A DNA stretch of 64,000 nucleotides from Ursus arctos (Eukaryota; Chordata; Mammalia; Carnivora; Ursidae), in assembly GCF_023065955.2 (NCBI RefSeq), contig NW_026623008.1, forward strand, positions 22,936,001 to 23,000,000, given 5' to 3'. The notes under the pieces were generated by a model, which was not told where the DNA came from, made no database searches, and saw only the letters and a program-made list of their open reading frames with translations. Of this stretch, positions 25,101 to 37,100 are shown in pieces. Each line of letters starts with the position of its first letter. Within the stretch, counting starts at the first letter, position 1. The position numbers and the translations under genes were made by a program.

Positions 25101-28100
25101 AGGAAGAGGAGAAGGAAGAGGCAAAGTCAGCAGAGTTTGAGAAGCCTGATCCCACGAAGAATTCTTCTAGAAAAAGAAAGAAGGTGAGTGTTATCTTGCT
25201 TTCATTTATCATATTTTTTTGAGTTTTAAAAGAAAAATGTACTAAAAAAATAAGGTAGAATAAAAATGTACTTTTTGAAGAACTTTTAGGAATCCTGAAA
25301 ACCATAAAGAATTCTAGGATCTCCTGTAATCTTTCTATCCAAAGAGACTTACAGTATTTTTGGTACATTCCAATCTTTTTGCTAGGTAATGATTAATAGA
25401 TAGCTACATCTATATTTAAACACAAAATTATGGTTGTACTAGGTTTAGTTTATATTTTACTTTTTTCGTTACACTTATCAGAAATCATTTTGTACTTGTA
25501 AGTGTTCAAAAACTTGATTTAAGAGCAACATACAGTATTCTACGCTATGGCTGTATGATGGTTTATTTAATAATTTTTCTATTGTTGGATATTTTTATTA
25601 CTTCCAGCCTAAATGTTTGGCCACATCTCTTACTGTTTTCTTTGGATAAATCCCTAAATGAGATTACTGAGTTAGGGCTTTAAGGCTCTTGATACATTTT
25701 ATCAAATTGTCTTTCCAGAAAGTACTTATCTGTGCCCAGTGGTGGATAAGAGTGCCTGTCTCACGGCGTTCTGTCTCCTGTGTACTGCTTACAGCAGAAC
25801 AATTCATAGACTTTGTTGTGGTGCAGAAAAAGGGCATTTGTTGCTTGCCACCCAGAGAGGGAACGGAAAAAAACTATGCTGTAGTTTGGTCAGGAAATAG
25901 TTGTTCTCATATCGTGTAGTATTTTTCTAATTGTGTCCAGTTATTAGGTTTTTGTTGCATTTTGTTTTTTAAAAGCTTCAGCAGTCTTTTGTTGAGTGGT
26001 CTTTTTGTTCCAGGTAGCGCAACCCTAGGAATACAAAAATTGTGATCAGGTTCTTGCCCTCAGTGGGCATTCCCTACAAATTAAGCATTACTTCATTTTA
26101 TAGGGGAGGAAAAGGCCCGTTGTACCATTGTGAGAATTAGCCAGTATATGAATAATAATTTATTGATCTGTATATTCTCTCCCTGAGTGATCACATCCCT
26201 CCTAAGACTTCAGCTGTCTTGATGACTCCCACATCCCTGACCAGTATTCCACGGGTACCTCAGACTTTGGCTCAGAGTCTGTCAGACCCAGGTTTGAGGC
26301 CCTCTGTGCTGTAGACCATTTGTGTAACTTTGGGCCCTCCTTCATTTTCAAAGTAGGATTGTTGTGGTCGTTGATGACAGTGTTCTTTGTGAAGGCATGC
26401 CCAGCTCCCCAAGACAGATAGAAAATACTGACAAGTACGTGCCTAATTAATGTTGGCTGTCATGACTACCATTCTGTCTTCTTCAGCCCTCCTTCCTACA
26501 CACACACATACACCCCACTATAAAAACAATACCAAAACCCTTGTTTCTGTTCTTCTATCTTGTATTACTTATTTTAATGACAGCAATAACCTGCGCGAAG
26601 GAAACCAGCATGTCGCTTATTTTCCTCTCCTTTCCATCCCACATCTAGTCAGTCACCGAGTCCTGTTAGTGACACCTTCTAAGTATTCTTTTTTTCTCCT
26701 TCCTCCCACTCCTTCTACTGTGTGTTGCACTCCCTCCTGCCTTTCACCTCTTTGTTCCGAGTTCCCAGGAGTTGGGTCTAGGCATCTGATTTTTTTTAAA
26801 GCATCTCCTTTATCTCACTGCTTGATTCTCTTCATTATTATGATTATGATTTTTTTGATTATGATTTTTTTGTGCTCTGCTTTAACTCTGAATGTTGGGG
26901 TGGTCCAAGGCTGCCTTGTTACTGCCTTCTGTTCTCTAACTACCTCCTCTCTAGGTAATTTCATCCTGTCCTATGGTTTTGAATACTACTTACATGCTTA
27001 TAATCCCCAGATTAAGTATTTATATCCTTATTTTTGTCCAAATCTGTGATTCTGTCCCTGACTTTTTTTTGGCATTTCAGATTTAGAAATCCAACTGCCT
27101 ACTTGACATCTTCATCTAATTGTCAAGTTTGCATCAAGCTTCACACACCCCAAAACTCTTTAATTTTTCTATCCAAAGCTGCTCCCTCCACATTTTGCCT
27201 TATCTCAGTGAACAGATCACCATTCACTGAGTTGCTCAAGCCAAAATCTATAGGCTTTGGCTTTGGTATTACTGTTGTTTTCTTTAAATTGTGGTAAAGT
27301 ATCCATAACATAAATTTTACCATCTTAACCACTTAAAATTTTTTTGTTTAAGTTTTATTTATTTATCTCACTGCTTGATTCTCTTCATTATTATGATTAT
27401 GATTTTTTTATTATAATTTTTTCACCCACCCAACATGGGGCTCAAACTCATGGCCCCAAGATCAAGAGTCATGTGCTCTTCCAACTGAGCCAGCCAGGTG
27501 CCCACCATCTTAACCATTCTTTTTTTTAAAGATTTATTTATTTTATTTTAGAGAGTGAGCACGTGCACATGTGTGCGTGTGTGGCAGGGGCAGAGGGAGA
27601 AAATCTCAAGCAGACTCCCTGCTGAGCGAGGAGCCAGATGCAGGGGCTCAATCTCACCATACTGAGATCATGACCTGAGCCGAGATCAAGAGTCGATGCT
27701 TAACCAACTGAGCCACCCAGGCACCCACCATCTTAACCTTTTTTTTTTTTTTTAAGATTTATTTATTTATTTATTTTAAAGAGAGAGAGAGAGAGAGAGC
27801 GAGCATGAGTGGGAGGGGCAGTGGGAGAGAGAATCCCAAGCAGACTCCGTGCTGAGTGCAGAGCCCCATGCGGGGCTTAATCTCACACTCTGAGATCACG
27901 ACCTGGACCGAAACCAAGAGTTGGCGCTCAACTGACTGCACCACCCAGGTGCCCTTAACCATTTTTATGCAATTCTTTGGCATTAAGTAAATTCAGATTG
28001 TTGTGCAATCATCACCACCATCCATCTCCAGAACTCTTCATTTTGCAAAACTGAAACTCTGTCCCCATTAAACACTAACTCATTCTTCCTCCCTGGCAGC

Positions 28101-31100
28101 TGGGAACCACCATTCTACCATCAACTGAGAAAAGGAGGTGAAACTGAAAAACAACAAAGGCCTTTATTTGGGGTCTCAGAATTGCAATGGGGGGCCACAG
28201 ATGTGTCTCACTCATTTAGGGAAAGCCAGGGGTTTTTCTGAGAGAGAAGGAATGGGGTGATTACATGATTAAGATGAAGAAGAGCAGAACAGACCCTGCT
28301 AGTTTGGTGCTGACCGGCTGAGCCACTTCTGATGCCTCTCTTCTTGATTATTTTATCAGTGCTATCAAGTGAAACTGTCACTGGCATGTAATAATTACCT
28401 TCACTGTCCTCATATGATCCAAATACCAGTTGCTCTGTTGGAATGTTATGAGCAACTGCTTGTACAACAATTGCCGCTTCTGTCCCAGTTCAAGAGTCCA
28501 TCAGCTTGGAAAGGAAAATGGAGCTTCGAAATGGAGTCTCTTACATCTAGAAATTTTAGATAATTCCACATGACTTTTTTCTCTATGATTTAGACTACCT
28601 GGGTATCTCCTGTGAGTGGAATAACACAGTATTTGTCGTCATCTTTTTTTTTTTTTAACTATTTATTTATTTGTCAGAGAGAGAGCACAAGCGGGGGAAC
28701 AGCAGGCAGAGGGAGAAGCAGGCTCCCCGCTGAGCAAGGAGCCCGAGCCAAAGCAGACAACCGACTGAGCCACCCAGGCATCCCCAGTATTTGTCTTTTT
28801 ATGACTGGCTTATTTGACTTAGTAAACTATCCTGAGGGGTCATCCATGTTATAGCATGGGTCATTTTTCCCTCTTAAGACTGAATAATATTTCATTATGT
28901 GTACACGCTACATTTTGCTTGTCCATTCATTTGTTGTTGGCCCTTAGGTTTCTTCCACCTTTTGGCTATTGTGAATAATGCCGCTCTGAACATAGTTGTA
29001 CAGATATTTCTTCAGGACCTGCTTTCAGTTCCTTTGGGTACATACCCAGAACTGGAGTTGCAGGATTGTGTGGTAATTCTGTTCTGATTTTTTTTTTTTT
29101 TTTTTTGAGGAACCATTGTACTGTGTTTCACAGTGACTGCGTCATTTCACATTCCCACCAATAGTGCACAAGGGTTCCCTTAGGGTGTAGTATCTGCTAA
29201 TTGTCATTTAGGTAAAAGTAGATGATGGTGATGTTCAGTTGCTCGGTTCTTCTATGTCTTTTCTAATTTTTAAAAAATTTTCCAAGAGAGGGTTGTTAAG
29301 ATATCCAATCAGACCACGTCTTCCTATTTAAAATCCTTCAGTGATTTTCCACTGTACTTAAAATAAAATCCAAACTGCCTCCTGTGAAAACAAACTGTCT
29401 AACCCCACCAGCTACTGCTTTTAGCAGGCAGTAAATATATCTGGCCAAAGCATTGTGTTTTTTTTTTTAATGTATTTATTTTTATAGTTACCTTCTACTT
29501 AAAGCATGGGATGCAGGCTTTCTATTTATAGTTGTTGTTATGAGGTTTCCCTTTTAAATAAAACTGTTTTGTTGTTTTTTTAAAGTAAAACTTCTTAAAG
29601 TAAAAAGAAATCAAATTTTAAGAAAAATTTTAATGGATGCCTGGGTGGCTCAGTCAGTGAAACATCTGACTCTTGATTTCAGCTCAGGTCATTTTCTCAG
29701 GGTTGTGGGGTTGGGCTCCTCACTCAGTGGAGAGTCTGCTCGAGATTCTCTCCCTTTCCCTCTTCCCTTCCCCCACACCATGCGTGGTCTCTCTTTCTCT
29801 CTCAAATACATAAATCTTTAAAAAAAATTTTTAAGTAAAAAATTAGCAGTTTGTAAACACATGGAGTAAAAATTGTGGCAATATTATAGGAATGGCACTT
29901 GGAAAACACTGATTTAGAGCATTGGGGATATTATTTTAGTTTGATACTATTCTCCTGTGAACCAAAGAAATAGAAATTTATAAAAACCCCTACTTACTTC
30001 AGGCACTGCCTTCCAGAGGCCTCTGCAAACCTTCAGCATTGCCAGATTTAGCCCAGCTCCCTCACAGAGGCAACCCAGACCCATGCTCCCTGCAGGATTG
30101 CTTATTTTTGAACACAGGGCTTGGACATGCCTTTGTTTTTCATGCTAGTGTTTCTAGAGCCTTCTTCATAGAGGTCTGAGGACCTGATTTAGAGAGGGGA
30201 AAAGGGGAGTTTCCACTATTTATAACCTCATTATTGAAATGTACAACAAAAGAGAGGCAACCCATAACCTCACTAATGACCAGGATCTGTACTGGTGGGG
30301 CACGGTTTTTTCTACCAGCTCTTTTCAGATGCATGTTTTACCTAGATACAATAAAAATGTACATACTGTTTTATTTCCTGCTTTTTTTTACTTTGTCATG
30401 AGCATCTTTCCATGTTTGCCACACAGTCCTGTAGTCCTCATTTGCAGCGCTATGTAGTATTATGTCAGGTGGGTGTGGAGGGATTTGGGGAGGCAGTAGA
30501 GAGTGGTGCTTAAGAACCGGGGCTGTGAGACACATTGCCTGGGTTCTGATCTCAGCTCAGCCACCTCCTCGCTGTGGAACTTAGTCTAATTACTAACTTC
30601 TCTGAATCTGTTTCCCTATTTGTAAAATGGGAATAATAAGCATCTACTTCACAAGGTTGTTAGGATGAGGTGATGCATGTAAAACTCTGAGCATCGTGGT
30701 GGCATACAGCACAGCCCAGCGCATGTCAGCTATGAGTAGCTGATGCTTAAAAACAGAGGCCTTGTGGTCAGAGACTGGGTTTAAGTAGACACTAGGTTCA
30801 AGGAGTTTATATATTCTAAATATCAATCCCTGATTAGATTCGTGACTTCTTGCACATATTTTCTTCCATTCTGTGAATTGCCTTACTCTGTTGATAGTGC
30901 CTGTTTTTATTCTAGATTTGCATTTTTAAAAAACACACCTGAAACTACCATGTTAGCCACTTTGAAGTGTATGGCTTTTCATGGCAGTCTTAAGTACATT
31001 CTCATGATCATGTGTTTTGATGCACAAAAATTTTAATGTTGAAGTCCAACTTACCTATTTTTTCCTTTTGTTTCCCATGCTTTTGGTGTCATACGCAAGA

Positions 31101-34100
31101 AACCATTGTCAAATCCAATGTCGTGAAGCTTTCCCCTGTTTTCTTCTAAGAGTTTTGTAGTTTAAACTCGCACATTTAGGTCTTTGATCCATTTCGAGGG
31201 TTTTTTGGTATGTGATGTGACTCCAACTTCATTTTTTTTTTTTTTTTTGCATGTGGATTTTCAGTTTTCCCAGTGCCAGTTTTTCAAAAGAACGGTCCTT
31301 TCCCTACTGACTGGTCTTGGCATCATTATTGAAAATCATTTAACCATGTATGTGAGGTTTTAGTCCTGGCTGTCTACTCTGCGCTATTGGTCTGTACGTC
31401 TGTCTTTATGTTTGTGCCACACTATTTCGATGACTCGTTTTTTTATATAATAATTTTTTATTATGTTAGTCACCATACAGTAAATCCTTAGTTTTTGATG
31501 TAATGTTCCATGATTCATTATTTGTGTATTACACCCAGTGCACCATGCAATATGTGCCCTCCTTAATACCCATCACCAGCCTATCCCAGTCCCCCACCCC
31601 CCTCCCCTCTGAAGCCCTCAGTTTGTTATTTTGATGACTCTAACTTTGTAGTAAGTTTTGGAATCAGGAAAGGTCAGTCCCCTAACTTTGTTCTTCTTTT
31701 TCAAGATTATTTTGACTATTTGTGGCCCCTTGAGGTTGCAGATGAATTTTAGGATGGATTTTTTTATTTTTACAAAAAATGTTATTGGGATTTTGATAGG
31801 GCTGCATCAGATCTGCAGATTGCTTTGTGTGGTATTGGCATCTTAACCATATTAAGTCTCCCAATCCATGAACATGGGTATTTTTCCATTTATTTGTGTT
31901 AGTCTTAATTTCTTCCAGCAGTGTTTTGCAGTGTACAAGTCTTTTTGCCTCTTTGGTTAAGTTTATTCTTTTTGATGCTATTGTCAGTGGAATTGTTCTC
32001 TTTATTTCCTTTTTGGATTGCTCATTGTTGTGTGTAGAAATGCAGCTGTTTTTGGGGTTTTGATTTTGTATCCTACAGCTTTGCTGAATTCACTTATCAG
32101 TTCTGACAGTTGTCTTATGGAATCTTTAGGATTTTCTGCATATAAGATCATGTCTACAAACAGGTAATTTGACTGTTTAATAGAGCTGGATATTTAACAG
32201 GTATTCTATTTATATGTTCCAAGGATTATTCTTTCTCTTTTAACCTTTCAGTGAGTAAACGGTATTTGTCAGATTCCTAAAGCAGTTTTCTGGATATTTT
32301 ACTTTTGTGGGTCTTTGGTTAAGTTGGTTTGCACTGCTTAATACAACTGATGCAATTAGTTATTGCTTTGTTTCTAAAGCTGCTTTGAAATATGTATTTC
32401 ATTTCACCAAAACAATTATTAAGGATCTGCTAGGTATGAGGCTGTGTATGAGCTGCTTAGTCAACCTGTTGTCCTACCCCTCATCGCTCTTCACTGAGTA
32501 GAGGAATGTCTGATGAGCCATGGCAGTAATAATCATCATGCCATATTATTTTCTAAAGTACCTATGTGTATTTGGACTTCTAACTCATGAGTTGTCTTTG
32601 ATTAAAAAGTGCTCTAGGGAGTTGAAACATTTAAAACTTCCCCCTTGATCCCCTCCACCCCCTCTTTCTACCAAGATCTCATCTAGCATCATTGTCTTTT
32701 CACCTCATTGTTAATCCTTTCATGATCTTTGATGCCTTGTATTTGTTCAGTGCTGATGGTTTATAAGATATCTTCATGTTTTTTATTTTGTTTTATCCTT
32801 ATATACTCCTATGAAGTAGCCAGAATAGGTGTTATTGTTCCATTTTACATATTAGGAAAATGCAGAGGAAGAGAAATTGTCTCACCTGAAGCTACGCAAC
32901 TACCAGAGATAGAGTTAAAATAAGAAGCCAGGCCTTCAGATTGCTAACCCTGTGTTCTTAGTGCTCCAATTATTTACTCAACACATATGTACTGAGTACC
33001 TCATGCATGTCTGTTGTGCATTGTTTGGTGCTTGACTTATCAGGACTCATAAGGTCAGTTTTGCTTTGTCGCCAGCTACCCTTAATGACTATTTGATGTT
33101 ATCTGTTGATCTCTTTCTTTTTTTTCTCCCTGTGGATCTGTTTCTGTTCATAACCGTAAGCCAAGATTCTAGGCCTCCTATCTGTTTCCTTTTACCCTCT
33201 AAATATTTTTTAATAATTTTTTAAATTTCCTTAAGTAATATCTAAGACCAATATGGGGCTCAAACTCATGACTCTGAGATCAAGAGTTGCACGCTCCTCT
33301 GCCTGAGCCAGCCAGGTGCCCCTACCCTCTAAATCTTTGATTCTAGTAGATTGGCTTTCCTTACCAATGGAAACTTCTGGAAATGGATGTTTTGGGGTAT
33401 GTGAGAGTGGCCGATTCGGATACCCATTCCAGCACTAGTTGGCTCTGGGAACCACATGTGGAACTAAGTAGGTTCATCTGAAGGGAAATGCCTTCAGCAG
33501 TCCATGGTGCCGGATAAGTTAGTGGGTAGCAGGAATGCTTCAAGTGTTTGGAAGGCCTATGTGATAGGCAAGTCACATGAATTAAAGGTTATGCACAATA
33601 CCTACACTCAAGCAACTAATAGCATGAGGAGAAAGATGAGCACACAAGGTATTTCTGGGGGCAAAGGACAGACACCCACTCCAAGGGAGTTATTAGATCG
33701 CATAGAAATCCAGCAACAGGAAGTGAAGTGTGGTTGGGCCACTCAGAACTGGAACCAAAAAGTCAGAAATGGACTATTGGCTTCTCACCTCTGCTTCTTT
33801 ACTAGACTGCTTCATTGTCCCAGTTTTTTTGCAGTCTGGTGAAGAGAATGTCTAATGTAAAGGAGAAGGTGCTAGGCATGTTGGGAAACCAGGAAGTGGC
33901 CCATGATAAAGAAAGGATGTCACCTGTTCCACATAATGCCTGGCACATAATAGGCATGCACCAGCTGCCTTAGAATAGACAGCATCCATAAGCTCTGCTA
34001 GCTGTAGCTCCTTAGGTTCCTTCACTCAGTGAGACCTGCCCTCAGTTGGGAGAGTAACAGAGACTGACTCCTGTTGCTGCTGGAAGGTAATAATGAAGGG

Positions 34101-37100
34101 AACAGGGGCAGGAGCATGGGATTCTTGTAGCCCTGAGGCCCCCACCTTTTTATCAAACGTACACGTAGTGAATGCACGTACTGTCCAGATACCGAGTATG
34201 CATTGATTTGGTCCTGTATATCCATTCAGTACCATGACAGGTTTTGTCCAAGTGCCTGAAAATTGTAAGTCATTTTTACTGGGCATAATTAGAACAAGAG
34301 GAAACTGTGTTGAAAATGGAAATGGAGGGGCACCTGGGTGGCACAGCGGTTAAGCGTCTGCCTTCGGCTCAGGGCGTGATCCCTGCGTTCTGGGATCGAG
34401 CCCCACATCGGGCTTCTCCGCTATAAGCCTGCTTCTTCCTCTCCCACTCCCCCTGCTTGTGTTCCCTCTCTCGCTGGCTGTCTCTATCTCTGTCAAATAA
34501 ATAAACAAAATCTTAAAAAAAAAAAAAAAAAAAAAGAAAATGGAAATGGAGTATGAAGTGGTTGGCAAAATAGGAATAGAGGTTTTCGTAGTGAAGCCCT
34601 GGGTAATCTTTCCATGAATCTGTGGTCTGTACCTTTCTGGCTTCTTTCTTTCACTTATCATATGCCATCATGGATCTTTCTGCATAAGAGCTATGTTATG
34701 AGAAAGCACGTACATTGAGGATCAGGCTGCCTACTAATTATAGTGGAAATCTAGCTAAACTTGATCCAGAATATAATTTTCTTCTGATGTGGCTACTGTA
34801 TTTACTGTCTGCTGTACTATATATAGAAGGGACAGATCTAGGAATGTCATCCCTTGGCTGCAATGCTGGCTTTGTCCTCTTGTCCAGAGAACTTCTTCAG
34901 GTGCCTATCTGAGAGAGAGAGGTTGCTAGTCCTGGGCCTGTTCCGATAAAACAGAGTTGTCCGGGGTAATCTGCTGACAAGCCTTGTGTAATTCCCCTTC
35001 TATGGAATAAAGTTTGAGTTCCTTGAAGATTCTTCACAGTCCCAGCATCATCTCTGACCAGTTCCTTGCCACACACAACTGTTCTTTAACCTCACTCGTT
35101 AAAAGAGTGTCTATGTGCCAAGCTCTGTTCTAGTCACTGCAGATACAGTAGTGAACAAAACACGTAGAGTCCCTATCTTCATGGCATTTTCATTCTAATG
35201 GGGGTCACAATGAACTGGTAAGCAAATACAAAATAATATTAATATGCCAAGTAGTGATGAATGCTGTGGAGAAAAATTGATTATGAGAGATAGGGAGTGC
35301 TGGAATGGGGGTAGCAGGGAGAGGTGGCTCACCATCATAGATAGAGTGGTGAGGGCAGCCCTTTCTCAGAGCGTCATTGGGTGGATGTTTGGAGGAAGAG
35401 AGGAAGCAAGCTCCTCTGATAAGTGGAAAGAGTATTTCAGCAAGCGATAGCCAGATGCAAGTGCAATAGCCAGATGTTGGGAATGAGCTTGGCTTCTTTA
35501 AGGAACAGTAAGGAGGCCAGAATAGCTGGAGTGAAGCCAGTGAGAAGAGAGGAAGTTAGGGGAAACCAGATCACGGAGGGCCTTGTAGGAGAACATGAGG
35601 ACTGCAGCTGTCCCATTGGAGGGAGATGGATATCGTTAGAAGTCTGACCAGAGGGATGATGTCATATGGCTTCCCTTTAAGGAGAATTACTCTGGTTTCT
35701 GTGTGGAAACTGGGCAGTCAGAAGGCAAGGCAGAAGTGGCAGACTTGTTAGTAAACAATATTAATAAGCCAGGTAAAAGATGGTGGTGCTGGAGGTGGTG
35801 AGGGAGTCGAAGTGGGGATAGTTTTGAAGGCAGAGCTGACAGAATTTGTTGAGGGATTGGATGTAAGGAAAGAGAATAGTTGAAGATAACTCCACAAAGT
35901 TTTTGGACTGAGTAACTGGAAGATGTGAGTTGAGAGGAGAAGGGATGCAGGAGTAAGTAGGGGCATGGGGAGCAATCGGGGTTTAGTTTGAGGTGCTACC
36001 TATGAAGATGGGAAAGAAAGCCGGAGGGTGACGGCGGGGGGGCGGGGATGCCTGTCAAATATCCACTTGCACCGACCCAGGAGAGGCAGCTGGATGTGTA
36101 GTTTGGAGTCCAGAGGAGAGGTCCTGGTAAGAGATACAAATCTGGGAGTCAGCACATACAGATGGTATTTAAGTAAATACATGAGATCGCCTGGCGAGTA
36201 AATACAGGGAGAGGCAGGGCTTTGAGGACTTGAGCCCCAGATTGTCCCAACTTCTAGAGGTTATGAAGGTGAGGACAGACTAGCAAAGGAGACTGAAAAG
36301 GTGCAGCCAGGGATGTTAGCAGAGAAGTAAGAGAATGTGGCGGAAGTTAGGGAGGAGTGTGTTCTAAGACAGATGGACTGTCAAGATGCGACCGATGGAT
36401 CAAGTAAATGAGGACCACGGATTTGGCCCTGAGGAGGTCACTGGTAACTCGGACAAGAGCCATGGTAGTGGTAGGGTGACAGTGTGGTTAAAGTTGTTCA
36501 GGAGGTTTTTTTCAATGGGAACTATTATCATGTATTTGTTTATTGGTGGGGATGAGCCAGTGAGGAGGGGGAGATGATACAGGAGAGAGAGGACGATCCT
36601 CACATCCATGGCTTTGAATACAAGAGCAGGGATGGGATCCAGTGCATAGTAAATAGCTACACAGGATGTGATTTGTCGCTCCCTGAAAGATAGTTCAAGC
36701 ATTTGCCTCATTCTGTCTTCCCTCTGGCTGGAAGGCTCCACTTCCCTTCTTGCATCAGCACTACCACAACCATTCCACCTGCCAAGACCATATTCATGCT
36801 TCAGAAGCGTAACACCTTACATCTCTTTCATGAAGCCAACCTCAGATTCCTCAGACCTGATGGATTTTTCCCTTGTGTGTTAATGGCATGGTTTTTGTAC
36901 TTTTCTTACATTACTGCCATGTACTCCCTAGTATCTTAGTTTTTATCTTTGATTTAGATAATTTGTTTCTTGAAGGCTCATTATCCCTGTTTTCTGACAT
37001 TGCTCAGCTATTTTAAGAGAGATTAATTAATAGATATTCCTGGCTCTTAGAAGGTACTCAATAAATATTTGTTGAATGAATGTACTATATAGTTACAAGG

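Larger units (their letters stand above)
27284..29230 (-). mobile_element. Old L1 3' end, antisense, carrying four SINEs and an LTR
   Basis: L1 pieces: 27284-27331, 27955-28125, 28571-28643 and 28785-29230, reading ATAAATTTTACCATCTTAAC, CAATCATCACCACCATCCAT, GTGACTGGCTTATTT-like and CACATTCCCACCAATAGTGC in the usual antisense order. Insertions: SINEs at 27332-27503, 27517-27726, 27739-27953 and 28644-28784, and an LTR at 28126-28570. Confidence 0.85.

Noticed and set aside
26450..27049. 199-codon plus-strand open frame, the longest in the window
   Set aside because: Lies in a ZCCHC17 intron within an old interspersed relic, low-complexity T/C-rich protein, no domain, includes the 48-bp duplicated segment.
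31658..31864. Short open frames on both strands resembling L1 protein pieces
   Set aside because: They are fragments of the decayed antisense L1; no intact reverse transcriptase frame exists.
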